In this document: positions 34,481 through 44,291 of the stretch, piece after piece
How positions within the stretch are numbered: position 1 is the first letter of the stretch
Layout of the letters: the number at the start of each line of letters is the position of its first letter
Assembly (NCBI GenBank): GCA_021014325.1
Contig: CM037467.1
Span: forward strand, 4,650,001 to 4,714,000
Source of the DNA: Plazaster borealis
Lineage: Eukaryota > Echinodermata > Asteroidea > Forcipulatida > Labidiasteridae
Length of the DNA stretch: 64,000 bases
Reading direction: 5' to 3'
Translations under genes and position numbers: made by a program
The notes under the pieces: generated by a model
Database searches by the model: none
The model's input: the letters and a program-made list of their open reading frames with translations, nothing else
What the model was told of the DNA's origin: nothing

Positions 34481-34752
34481 TTGCGCCTTTGATGATACAA
34501 GCGTTGAATTTGGCACACAGTCAGAGTATGGCATGATGGAAAGATATTTGGCTATACAGCCATCACAAAGTTGCCCCTTGAAAAATTATAGGTTGAATAA
34601 CCTGCAATGGCAGCCATTTTGAAAATTGTGAAAATTGCTATCTATATCTTTTCAAAGGACAAATTTGATCCGCGATGGCCCTGTAGCCAGATATTTTTCT
34701 CACGACATTCTCCGGCTGTATGCCACATTCCATGTATCGTCAAAGGCACAAT
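34481..34752. mobile_element. Family H inverted-repeat element, copy H1
   Basis: Arms of about 80 bp: 'TTGCGCCTTTGATGATACAA' ... 'AGATATTTGGCTATACAGCC' at the left, with the complement 'GGCCCTGTAGCCAGATATTT' ... 'TATCGTCAAAGGCACAAT' at the right. The loop has 'tggcagccattttgaaaatt'. It is a diverged relative of H2 at 39591-39848. Confidence 0.8.
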
Positions 34753-35716
34753 TTCCCCCTTTTCTTTCATCTGACCTATCTACACGGCATATTTATTGAA
34801 AACCTCGAGGATGAGCTTCGGATTACAATCTCAAAAAAATGAGCGCACAACTTTATAGGAATATCATTCACATTTTTTTCCCCGGAGCAGCGGATTGGTA
34901 CAGTCTTTCCAGAAGGAGGTAACTTTAGTATTAAAAACATCAATAGAATCCCAACTGAAATGTCACCGCGGACGGAAATAAAAAAAAGACCGCCCCGGGG
35001 AGCTTAAACAAAATCCTCCCACAAACCCATAGAATTAGTTCATCCCGTCAGTGGAGAAGTCCCTGCCCTACGGGCCTGTCTTATTTTGTAGCAGTGGTGA
35101 TGGCTAAAATTGCTGTAATCTGCCCCGTCTACCAACGCATTAGTGTTCGAGTATACCGTCACCTGAGGCTTCTGGACCGTTCTCTTTCAAGAGCATGGGG
35201 GAATCCTATCTCGTTGAAATGTCCGCGGATCACTATCGACTGGCTCGCTGTTTAGTCTTCTTTTGGGAAGAAACCCCTCGATGGGTTGAGAATTGCCAGG
35301 ATTCAGGTCTTTGAACCAGTACAGTGCAATGAGTGTCGGTGTAAGCTTGCTTCACATCCAGTTTGGAAGGTAATTTATAAAGGTACCGGTGTGACAGAAC
35401 TACTTGCCTGTTATAGTCGATGCTTGAACCCCGGAGCTTGGAATTTATTTTTAGTTCGAACCAAATTAAAGGATCTCCTTAACGAACCTCGAATAAAACT
35501 ATAGCAACAAATAAAAACAGCCAGCGAGCGTTTATTTTGAATTGTAAGGCAAAGTTTACAGAGAAATCACTCATAGCTAGAAACAATGTACAGTGGAATT
35601 TTACTGGCGGCTGTATGTAGGCTTAATATTTTTAATTGCAATTTCTGAAGCTAACGACACAACTATAAGCATTCCAACATAAATAAAGATTCGACAGAGC
35701 TACATGAGTAGGCCTA
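34753..35716. other. No gene supported
   Basis: A short block at 35300-35369 between 'ATTGCCAG' and 'TTTGGAAG|GTAATT' reads with four nearby cysteines but is too short and isolated to call an exon. The rest is featureless. Confidence 0.4.
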
Positions 35717-36770
35717 CCATACCACTTATCGAGGTAACAAGATAATTCGTCTCACCAGAAGATGACTTAGTATTAAAACTAAGAAGATTACTTATTACTG
35801 AACCTTAGTACTGAACACAAGAAGATGACTGAGTACTGAACCTATAAGTGGATGACTTAGCACTAAACTTTAGAAGATGACTTAGAACTTAACCTAAAAA
35901 GATGACTTAGTACTGACCCTATATAAGAATATGACTTAGTACTTAACAAAAGGAGATGACTGGGTACTGAATCTATACGTGGAGCACTAAACCTAACAAG
36001 ATGACTTAGTGCCATACCACTTATCGAGGTAACAAGGTAATTCGTCTCACCAGAAGATTACTCAGTATTAAATCTAAGAAGATTACTTATTAATGAACCT
36101 TAGTACTGAACACAAGAAGATGACTGAGTACTGAACCTATAAGTGGATGACCTAGCACTAAACCTTAGAATATGACTTAGTACTTAACCTAAAAAGATGA
36201 CTTATTACTGAACCTATATAAGAATATGACTTAGTATAACACAAGGAGATGACTGGGTACTGAATCTAAACGTGGAGGACTTAGCACTAAGCCTTAGAAT
36301 GTGACTTAGTACTTAACCTAACAAGATGACTTAGTACCATACCACTTATCGAGGTAACAAGGTAATTCGTCTCACCAGCCTAAGAAGATGACTTATAGTA
36401 CTGAACCTAAGAAGATCAGTACTGTGCAATACTGGACCGCTGTGGAAGCCCTTTAATACTGAGCCTTACAAGATGACTTGTATATTAAGCCTAATAAGAT
36501 GACTTGGCACTGAACCTAAGAATATGACTTAGTACTGAAACTAAACAGATGACTTAGAACTACGCCTGAGAAGATGAGTTAGTACTGAACCTAAGAAGAT
36601 GACTTAGTACTGAGCATAAGATGGTGACTTACTACTATTAAACCTAAAAAGATGACAAACCTTATTAGTACTAATGTGACAAGATGACCTAGTTCCGAAC
36701 TTAAGAACAGATGACTTAGTACTCAACCTAAGAAGATGACTTTGTATGAAAACTAAATGAGTGGCTTCTA
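35717..36770. repeat. Minisatellite with higher-order structure
   Basis: Basic unit of about 24-26 bp, 'AAGATGACTTAGTACTGAAC' + 'CTAAG', repeated some 35-40 times with variation. A marker block 'ATACCACTTATCGAGGTAAC' + 'AAGGTAATTCGTCTCACCAG' interrupts it at about 35719, 36014 and 36339. This defines higher-order periods of about 295 and 325 bp. Confidence 0.9.
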
Positions 36771-36923
36771 CTTGACCGGTCATAATAAATAGTACAACGA
36801 GCGATAGTTTATACACTGTACACAATGTGCGTGCACGTACAATGACCATGCCATTCATACATGTCCACCAACTCACATTATCAATGAATGTAGCATTGGA
36901 CCCGTCATTTTGAGTTAACGTCT

Positions 36924-37117
36924 GTGCCCAATTTCATAGAGCTGCTTAAGCACAAAAAGTAGCTAAGCACAACAAAATTATGGTTACCAGAGTAAGGTTA
37001 CCAGCCAAACTACCATGTCACATGTACAATTTGTGACTGGTATCCTGCTCATTTCTGCTTATCAGACAATGTGTAAGTAATTTTTCTGCTTAGGCAACTC
37101 TATAAAATTGGGTCCAG
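36924..37117. mobile_element. Repeat family C, copy C5 (complete)
   Basis: Ends GCCCAATTTCATAGAGCTGC at the left and inverted 'CAACTCTATAAAATTGGGTC' at the right. The interior has 'AAGGTTACCAGCCAAACTAC', 'CATGTCACATGTACAATTTG' and 'TGACTGGTATCCTGCTCATT'. Confidence 0.85.
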
Positions 37118-37527
37118 GTTCCTCTTACTAATATCTTACTTAAACTATGGAGGTGCTTAAATACATCAAATACGTTACCTCACTCACAACAGGGTCAAAT
37201 GTTATGGCTCTGCTAACCGCGGAATTATGCGCTTCTGTAAATTACATAATATTGTACGGGCTGTTAAGGTAGGCTCAGAATTGCGCGGTAAAAGCCCTGT
37301 CACATTGTAGCGGATAGAGCTAACTTTAATATGCCTAGCGTACTGATTTTTTTCTAAAATTTTGGCAAAGTACAGATACGCTCAAGTTTGCGGCAAAAAA
37401 TGTGTTTCTTTAGCGAACTCTTGACGTATAAGACGAATGACCAACGAATGAGGAACGAATGTTGAGCGTATAACTAGCGTCCCAAAACGTCGGGAGCACG
37501 TTAGCTCTATTCGTAACAGTGTGACCA
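37118..37527. other. No gene supported
   Basis: Single-copy-looking sequence between family C copy C5 and a foldback element. No open frame of interest. Confidence 0.5.
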
Positions 37528-37689
37528 GGGGTCGATTTCACAAAACTCTTCCTAACTTAGGACCAGTCCTAGGCAATGCTAAGAGATAGGACTAGTCTCA
37601 AGATAGGACCAGTACTTATGACTAGTCCTATCTCTTAGCATTGCCTAGGACTAGTCCTAAGTTAGGAAGAGTTTTGTGAAATCGACCCC
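37528..37689. repeat. Foldback element, near-perfect 70-bp arms
   Basis: The left arm begins GGGTCGATTTCACAAAACTC and goes on 'TTCCTAACTTAGGACCAGTC' + 'CTAGGCAATGCTAAGAGATA'. The right arm is its complement and ends 'AGTTTTGTGAAATCGACCCC'. The loop is only about 25 bp. The ends resemble family E ends (GTCGATTTCACAAA). Its right end touches family C copy C6. Confidence 0.9.
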
Positions 37690-37936
37690 AGGGCCCAATT
37701 TCATAGAGCTGCTAAGCACAACAATTTGCTTAGCATGAAATTTCTTCCTTGATAAAAACAGGATTACCAACCCAAATGTCCACGTGATTTTCAGGATAAG
37801 CAAACAACAGCTGAATACCAGTGAACAAGGAATATGCAACACATGGAAATTTGGTTGGTAATCCTGTTTTTATCAACGAAGAAATTTCATGCTAAGCAAA
37901 TTGTTGTGCTTAGCAGCTCTATGAAATTGGGCCCTG
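37690..37936. repeat. Family C foldback copy C6
   Basis: AGGGCCCAATTTCATAGAGC at the left and exact complement at the right (ending 'GCTCTATGAAATTGGGCCCT'). The arms extend about 85 bp through 'GCTTAGCATGAAATTTCTTC' and 'AAAACAGGATTACCAACC'. The loop is about 70 bp. This is a palindromic variant of family C with a different interior from C3-C5. Confidence 0.9.
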
Positions 37937-38874
37937 GCCTTAAGCAGAACCATGAAATTGGGCCTTGGTCAAAATAGTATCATCCTCACAGCTCAGCCGT
38001 CTTGCTCTTCACCGTCATTCACTTCAGTGTAACCAAACCCCAATTTAATTCACTTCCAATTTAGAAAAAACACTGAACAAAAAGGCACAGACCCTGAACA
38101 AAAATCCAGTTTGAAATGAATCGAGGGTTGCAATAACAAAATAATCTGGCTCCTTATTTGTCAATCGGGATTAAGATATGTCATAAGATAGCGGTTGAAC
38201 GGGGATCTGACCATAGCCTGCCGAGGGTGATAATGTAAAGCCTATAAGTTGACAACCCAGAGGAAAACAAAATGAGTATGATTTCCAGACGTGTCTGTAA
38301 TATTTTTCTTCTGCTATCTTTATGGTATTTGTCCTGGGGAGGGTTCAATGTGCTTTTTAAGAGGGCGATCGGTCAGCCACAAGGCGCTCCAACGTGACAA
38401 ACCTTCTGTTCTTGAGTGGCAAAATATTTGCACCTTTCAGGAACTGTATAGCACCTTCAGCTTCAATGAAATATAGACGAGGCCACAATATTGTTAAGAA
38501 AAATAACCGAGCCAGTGTTTATTGCCACCTGGTCTCAAAAGCGCCAAACTGAACCGGAAGAAGCTATCGAGCTATCGGCAGACGATACTTTAATTAAGCC
38601 CGACGGAGCGGGTAGACTCGTAACGGTCTCTCGACATCATCGAAACATCTCGTCTTAAGAACATAAACACAGTGTTAATCAGTGGTATAGCTTGCCACAT
38701 GCATGAGTTTTTAATCAATGGTATTCCTTCCTGCCTATAATGTTCGAATCTTTTACCACTTCACCTTCCTTGCTTGGTGACCTAGTTTGTTCTTTATGGC
38801 GTTTTTTGTTTCTTGTTTGTTTATAAAGGTGTCGTCGCGAAACGAATGGGCCTGTCCCCATGTTCATTAATGGT
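37937..38874. other. No gene supported
   Basis: Starts with another partial C-type end ('gaaccatgaaattgggcc', about 37946-37965). Otherwise no repeat or gene recognised. Confidence 0.5.
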
Positions 38875-39262
38875 TTAAAGGGATTGTATACGTTTGGCAA
38901 TTGGAACACACTGTTCGTTTCAATCCTATATAGTTGTAGATATAATTATACCAAGAAGTACCTGTGGAAATTTCATTTCAAAAGGTGGTAGCGTTTTTGA
39001 GATATTGCCGAAAATCTGGAGTGGTTATGTCCACACAGGAAGAATAATCTACAATTGGAATACACAATCTGAGACAGAAACGTTTCTTAATTTTAAAATT
39101 TGGTTGGATAAAAAGTGAAATCTTTTTCCATAACCACATTACTTTAAAGTGAAATTTTCTCAAAATGTTGTATACTATCAGAAGCTGCTGTACTTCTTAT
39201 CAAGTAAGTCTTTATTGCCATTAATGATTTGAGTAATTTCCAAACGTATACAGACCCTTTCA
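38875..39262 (+). mobile_element. MITE family B, copy B4
   Basis: TTAA at 38875-38878 with AAAGGGATTGTATACGTTTG. The right end 'CCAAACGTATACAGACCCTTT' is followed by CAAG, so the right TTAA is lost. Interior complete. Confidence 0.85.
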
Positions 39263-39590
39263 AGGGGCGTAGTCAAAAAAGTCACTTTCATGACACATTT
39301 TACATAGAACCCAACATCTTTAGAATTTATAACTGAAATATGGGTTATCAATAGGCCTTTCTTCCACCGTGGGCGGCCATAGCATTTGCTAAAGCTTCCG
39401 GGTAATGTTTAATAAGATCTAGGACAACAAGTCTTCTTCAATGATAGACCCATTTAATCCAGGGCTCGATTTCACACTGAGCTAAAATTTATTCTACTCG
39501 TTTGGTCGCTGAGCTGCCCCAACCGCAAAACAAATGTACAATGCTGAAGGGGAACATATAGTGGTGCAGATAGGGGAAATACTTGGGGGA

Positions 39591-39848
39591 ATTGTGCCTT
39601 TGATGATACAAGCTTGGAATTTTACACACAGTCAGAGTATGTCATGAGAAAGATATGGCTTAAGGGCCTAGACAGATTTGAATTTGGAAAAAAATAGACA
39701 GAATAGCAAGCATTTTTTTTCAAAATGGCTGCCATTGCTTGTTACATTACCTATATGTTTTCAAAGGACAAATCTTCGATGGCCATATAGCCGAATATCT
39801 TTCTTTACTGTGTGCCAAATTCCATGTTTGTATCATCAAAGGCACAAT
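39591..39848. mobile_element. Family H inverted-repeat element, copy H2
   Basis: Ends ATTGTGCCTTTGATGATACA and the inverted 'TTGTATCATCAAAGGCACAA'. The arms continue through 'CACACAGTCAGAGTATGTCA' / 'GTGTGCCAAATTCC'. Better preserved than H1 and gives the family termini. Confidence 0.85.
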
Positions 39849-40113
39849 CACATGATCTACCTGCTGTCCTGTACTACAATCAAAGGCAGACGTTGATTGA
39901 TTTCGAAAATAGTTCCATCCCTTCAACCGCAATGGGGAGGCATTATACCGCTCACAATGAACAAGCTATTGAATTATAGGGGTGTCATTTTATTCCACGC
40001 GCTCATTAATAAAATAAAAAATGAAATTATATTTCTCCACAATGATACTGACAACAGATACTGCTTGAGCAATACATCGGCTGATGTAAAGGTTTCAAAG
40101 TGTTCATTGTATG

Positions 40114-40489
40114 TTAAAGGCATCGTACACGTTTGGAAATTGTCAAAGACCAGTGTTCTTACTTGGTGTATCCCAACATATGCATAAAATAACAAGCCTG
40201 TGAAAAGTTGGGCTCAATTGGTCATCGAAGTTGCAAGAAAATGATTAAAGAAAAAACACCCTTGTTGTACAAATTTGTGTGCTTTCAGATAAAATAATAA
40301 AAACTTCTTGCAAGATGTTTTTATTATGTTAGTGAGAAATTACCTCTTTCTCAAAAACTACGTAACTTCAGAGGGAGTCGTTTCCTACCATGATTTATAC
40401 TATCAACAGCTCTCCGTTGCTTGTTACCAAGTAAGTTTTTATGCTAATATTTGTTCTGAGTCATTACCAAATGTGTACGATACCTTTAA
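40114..40489 (-). mobile_element. MITE family A, copy A7
   Basis: TTAA at 40114-40117 and 40486-40489. Opposite orientation. The interior palindrome region reads AAACTTCTTGCAAGATGTTT with one mismatch. Confidence 0.9.
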
Positions 40490-40518
40490 TATTGATTGAT
40501 AATTAAGCCATTTGCGAG

Positions 40519-40857
40519 TTAGATTTTAATAATGTCTGGTACAATGACTTGCTTGGTCACAAACTTAAGCAGCTTAAGTTTGAATTCCTCAGACTATCGA
40601 GACAGTTGCTATGTCACATGGTTCCGGGCAAGCTTTTGCGTAGTTATGTAAGAGACGGCAAACCTCGATACACAATGTTGAATGAATGTGTATGGCACAA
40701 TGGTTCCAGTGTTTGCTCTTCTGGAGGTTGCTATACAAAAGCTTGCCCCGAACCATATGACATAGCAACTGTCTCTATAGTCTGAGGAATTTAAATTTAA
40801 GCTGTAACTTGTTACTAAGCAAGTCTTTGTACCAGACTTTATTCAAATCTAATTCGA
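40519..40857. repeat. Foldback/TIR element with arms of about 125 bp
   Basis: The left arm (40519-40645) starts TTAGATTTTAATAATGTCTG, includes 'AGACAGTTGCTATGTCACAT', and ends near 'CAAGCTTTTGCGTAG'. The right arm (about 40731-40857) is its complement with about 10% mismatches, ending 'AGACTTTATTCAAATCTAA'. The loop of about 85 bp has no gene. The 78-codon frame inside is an artefact of the arms. Confidence 0.85.
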
Positions 40858-40900
40858 AAATTGACTAATATTAACACCTCGTGTAGATTCTTGGTATTTG

Positions 40901-41050
40901 AATAGACCGCGCAAGTCTCACGCGTATTCAAACATTTTTGGGACCACTTTGGTCCCATGTACATTTGCTCTAAACGGGTGGAGGAAACGAACTTGCGCAC
41001 TTTAACGAGACCCAATGTTCGAATACGCTGGAGACTTGCACAGTCTATTG
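40901..41050. mobile_element. Family I TIR element, short deleted copy I4
   Basis: Only 150 bp, but both family I termini are present: AATAGACCGCGCAAGTCTCA at the left and its complement 'GAGACTTGCACAGTCTATT' at the right. 'GGGACCACTTTGGTCCCA' is in the middle. A classic internally deleted non-autonomous copy. Confidence 0.8.
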
Positions 41051-41158
41051 AGGATTGTTGGTCACGTGACACTCATTATACAAACCATTACATGACCTAC
41101 GCCATAGACCGTACTTTTTGGTACTCTAGTCACCCTCCAATCCATTTCGACTGCTGTA

Positions 41159-41349
41159 ACACTGTAAAAACTGGGGTGTTAAAATTGACACCATGGGTGT
41201 TGTCACATAGATACCAAAAGAGAATCAAAAGAGAATCTAAATTGACACCATAGGATGTTAAAATAACACTAATTTCTGCAAGAACAATAACATTGGTGTT
41301 GTTTTAACACCCTAAGGTTTTAATTTTCACACACCAGTTTCTGCAGTGT
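41159..41349. mobile_element. Family F TIR element (complete)
   Basis: Ends ACACTGTAAAAACTGGGGTG and the inverted '...CACCAGTTTCTGCAGTGT'. The interior alternates GGTGTTA and TAACACC ('TTAAAATTGACACCATGGGT', 'GTTGTTTTAACACCCTAAGG'). 191 bp, non-coding. A tail of the same family lies near 56462-56500. Confidence 0.85.
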
Positions 41350-41398
41350 AGATACCAAGAAAATCAATTTAACACTGGAGTTTTTGCAGTCGTTACTT

Positions 41399-41630
41399 GT
41401 CGAACCCATGACCTTTGCCATTCTGGAGCAGATGTCTAACCACTAGACCACCAAGATTGCCCGGTGGCTAGAGGCAGTTCGAGTCCCATATTTATAATGT
41501 ATCATACTGCCTCTAGCAACCGGTGGTCTACTGGTAAGATATCTGCTCCAGTATGGCAAAGTCATGGGTTCGAATCTCACCCGAGCATTTACAGTGCTTT
41601 ACACACATCGGTTTATGGGTAAAACACAAA
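41399..41630. mobile_element. Two tRNA-headed SINE heads in inverted arrangement
   Basis: On the plus strand (41507-41630): 'CCGGTGGTCTACTGGTAAGA' with A-box character, B box GGGTTCGAATCTC, and the SINE trailer 'CATCGGTTTATGGGTAAAAC'. On the minus strand (41399-41480): the same head inverted, 'GGTGGTCTAGTGGTTAGACA' with B box CATGGGTTCGAC. The two lie back to back with 'GGTGGCTAGAGGCAG' and 'CTGCCTCTAGCAACC' forming the inner arms. They are not functional tRNAs because the acceptor stems do not close. Confidence 0.7.
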
Positions 41631-42205
41631 TAATATCATTTATCCCCGATGCAAATTTAACATCTTGTTGCTGTACCCGCTGCTAATGTATAGGATTCGA
41701 ATAGCCCTAAACGAAAGTGAAAGGCCTTGAGGGCTAGGGGTTCGAACTGCTTCCACTTGTAGCTGATTGATTTTCATCCAATCTCTTGCTAACATTAATA
41801 AAAATTTAAAAAATGAGTGCGCTTTGCTAACTGTGTCCCACAGTGCCCCACATGCATTATATCTCACTGGTATCACGAACACTGCCCCGAGTTGTAAAGT
41901 GTATTTCTAACCATGAAAACAAACCTTTCGGCTCACGGGAGACCCAAAGCTCCTATTTTATCGAAATGCTTGGAGCGACGTTGCAAACAATATCATACTC
42001 TATACTCGCGGGTATACTCGGCCCGTTTACTCCTGGGTGGAGAGAAGCAATTAGTGTAAGTGTCTTGTTGAAAGACACACAGTCCATGTCTACTTATGGA
42101 TCTCTATTAGTACCACTAATCCGATTTAAAGTGCTTGGGGGCAACAAAGTACGCTTGCAATAAAAGTTCATTGCAGGACAGGATACAGTATAGTTTTCCG
42201 TTGAG
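41631..42205. other. No gene supported
   Basis: Contains B-box-like 'ggggttcgaactgcttcc' near 41738, probably another eroded SINE head. No coding feature. Confidence 0.4.
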
Positions 42206-42577
42206 TTAAAGGCACTGAACACATTGGAAATTGTCAAAGACCAGTGTCTCACTTGGTGTATGCCAACATATGCATAAAATAACAAGCCTGTGAAAATTTG
42301 GGCTCAATTGGTCATTGAAGTTGCTAGAAAATGATGAAAGAAAAACACCCTTGTTGTACAAATTTGTGTGCTCTCAGATAGGAATAAAAGGCTTCTTGCA
42401 AGAAGTTGTTATTATTTTAGTGAGAAATTACCTCTTTCTCTAAAACTACGTTACTTCAGAGGGAGTCGTTTCCTACAATGTTTTATACTATCAACAGCTC
42501 TCTGTTGCTTGTTACCAAGTAAGTTTTTATGCTAATATTTGTTTTGAGTCATTACCAAACTTGTACGATACCTTTAA
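42206..42577 (-). mobile_element. MITE family A, copy A8
   Basis: TTAA at 42206-42209 and 42574-42577; opposite orientation. Ends AAAGGCACTGAACACATTGG and 'CAAACTTGTACGATACCTTTAA'. Confidence 0.9.
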
Positions 42578-42639
42578 AGAACATTTGTAGCCTTCGTTAA
42601 TAACATCTTGCAGTGAAATGGTTTTGTGCATGAACTCAT

Positions 42640-42955
42640 AATAATAATAATAATAATAATAGTGGCTTCTTATATAGCGCACATATCCGTCACTCAGTGA
42701 CGCTCAGGGCGCTTTAACGTTCATTATTTTCCTGCAAGGTATTGTGGAGCTAGGTTTTTGAAGTATGAGACCAAGTCCTTTACATAGCACCATGTAATGG
42801 TTTACAAGGTGCTGTGGCGCAATATGCTGCCGATCAAACCAGGAACACCGGGGCGAACCCCTTCTCGTTTCGATAAGTGCACTGGGTTATTTTACGTGCA
42901 TTACACAACACACGGGACCTACGGCTTAACGTCCCATCCGAAGGACGAACTGGTT
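42640..42955 (-). mobile_element. SINE, minus strand, head truncated
   Basis: On the minus strand it reads GGATGGGACGTTAAGCCGTA, then 'GGTCCCGTGTGTTGTGTAAT', 'GCGCCACAGCACCTTGTAAA', 'CCCTGAGCGTCACTGAGTGA', and ends GCGCTATATAAGAAGCCACT followed by an (ATT)n tail at 42640-42663. The order agrees with the copy at 16186-16616, but the tRNA head is missing. Confidence 0.75.
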
Positions 42956-43162
42956 CAAACTGGGTTCAAATCCGGGACATATCGGGACAGACTCAGTTAG
43001 GCTGGTCTTATCTCTCTCTATGTTTTGACCCGGAATCTCAAGGTGTTATTGCTTCCTATCCTTGCAGTGTTTTTGTACTTGTAAACTATAGAAAGAGATA
43101 AGACCAGCCTATACTGAGTCTGTCCCGATATGTCCCGGATTTGAACCCAGTTTGAACTTGAA
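42952..43162. repeat. Foldback element, arms of about 73 bp
   Basis: The left arm begins GGTTCAAACTGGGTTCAAAT and runs to 'GGTCTTATCTCTCTCTAT'. The right arm (43090-43162) is its complement, ending 'CCCAGTTTGAACT'. The loop is 'gttttgacccggaatctcaaggtgttattg...' (about 65 bp). Confidence 0.85.
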
Positions 43163-43175
43163 GTGTTCTGATTGT

Positions 43176-43410
43176 ACACTCTAAAAACTCCCGGGTCAGA
43201 ATTGACCTGGATTATGGGTCCCAGGGATGTTGACCCATTTTGGGTCAGGCTGACCCGGAAACTGGTAAAAAAAGAGGGATTTCAACTCAGATTCTACGTC
43301 AGTTTATGATCGATTTATGGGTCATATTGATTCGGGGTCAGGCTGACCAAGAAATGAGTCAGGCCCTAAAGGACCCTGAATCCGGGTCAATTCTGACCCA
43401 GAACACTTCC
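43176..43410. mobile_element. Family G element inserted between foldback copies
   Basis: Starts ACACTCTAAAAACTCCCGGG, the best-preserved family terminus here, and ends in 'CCGGGTCAATTCTGACCCAG'. It lies between the complete foldback (42952-43162) and a partial direct copy of it (43411-43515). Confidence 0.8.
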
Positions 43411-43515
43411 GGTTCAAACTGGGTTCAAATCCGGGACATATCGGGACAGACTCAGTTAGGCTGGTCTGATCTCTCTCTATGTTTTGATCCGGAGTCTCAA
43501 GGTGTTATTGCTTCC
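43411..43515. repeat. Partial direct copy of the 42952 foldback
   Basis: GGTTCAAACTGGGTTCAAAT ... 'TATTGCTTCC' matches the left arm and loop at 42952-43055 with about four mismatches. The right arm is absent. Confidence 0.85.
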
Positions 43516-43615
43516 GGTACCTGTTCAATTTGGAGTCGACTGTGGGTCCGTTAGACAAGGGATGTCACGCTGTCAACATCTTTGTCTAGTACCCTGCCTC
43601 ACAATAGCAAAAGGA

Positions 43616-43766
43616 CCAGGGTCGATTTCACAAAGAGCTAAGATCGATCTTAGCTGTGTATCAATCTTAATTGCTAAGCAAAGTGTGATGTCACAATACA
43701 AATCACTATGGCGATTTTGACAGCTCAACTTAAGACGAATATTAGTGCTTTGTGAAATCGAGCCCA
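43616..43766 (+). mobile_element. Repeat family E, copy E2
   Basis: Ends GGTCGATTTCACAAAGAGCT and inverted 'GTGCTTTGTGAAATCGAGCC'. The interior is the same as E1 ('TTAATTGCTAAGCAAAGTGT'). It shows that family E has true inverted ends, shared with the foldback at 37528. Confidence 0.85.
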
Positions 43767-44014
43767 GATTGTTTTGGTTCCAGCCCTCGTTTTAGTTGCT
43801 TAGGCTTAAATGGGAGAAGAAAGAACATTGCACTAAACCAATCTTACTTGAGAAAACTAATATTGGGCAAAAATACAACCCGTTCAATTTCGTTTTTAAA
43901 TTGTGTTCATTTAATTGTTTGTCTGTTTATTTGTTTGTTTGTTTATTTATATTATTCTTCACTGATGATGACAAGCTAAATCATCTGTAAGAAGCTTTTT
44001 CAATTGGCGTCAAG
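43767..44014. other. No gene supported
   Basis: Short unique stretch with a TTTGTTTGTT patch (about 43918-43950). Confidence 0.5.
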
Positions 44015-44291
44015 CATAGATTGTGCAAGTCTTGCGCGTATCGAAAATGAGGAAACATGATACAAATAATTTGCACAAAAATAAATTTGTAGAAATAAAC
44101 ATTGAAACAAAATTAAAACTGGGTACGAGGATGCTTTTTTTTGACCCCGTTTGCGAATCACGCACTACTTTGTGCAACCATTACATGGGTTTAATGATAA
44201 CATGAACGTCAGTTGGGCAAAATTCGTAATTGTTTACAACTAACCGGAAAAGGATGTCAAGTCTTTAGTCTCGGGTTTTCTTTGTTGATCT
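44015..44291. mobile_element. Family I TIR element, copy I3, left part
   Basis: Starts ATAGATTGTGCAAGTCTTGC + GCGTATCGAAA. Further words 'gtgcaaccattacatgggtttaatgataacatgaacgtcagttgggca' (in reverse) match the middle of copy I2. It is cut at 44291 by the LTR retrotransposon and resumes at 52007. Confidence 0.8.
44287..44291. repeat. Target-site duplication GATCT, left
   Basis: Five bases directly before the first LTR base, repeated at 52002-52006 directly after the second LTR. Five-bp duplications are usual for Ty3/gypsy integrases. Confidence 0.9.

Noticed and set aside
35300..35369. Short exon with clustered cysteines
   Set aside because: About 70 nt, isolated, weak acceptor, no homologous pattern recognised.
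35717..36770. CRISPR-like array
   Set aside because: Units are contiguous tandem repeats without unique spacers, in an animal genome.
40549..40785. 78-codon ORF with several cysteines
   Set aside because: It lies wholly in the arms and loop of a foldback element, so the frame is incidental.
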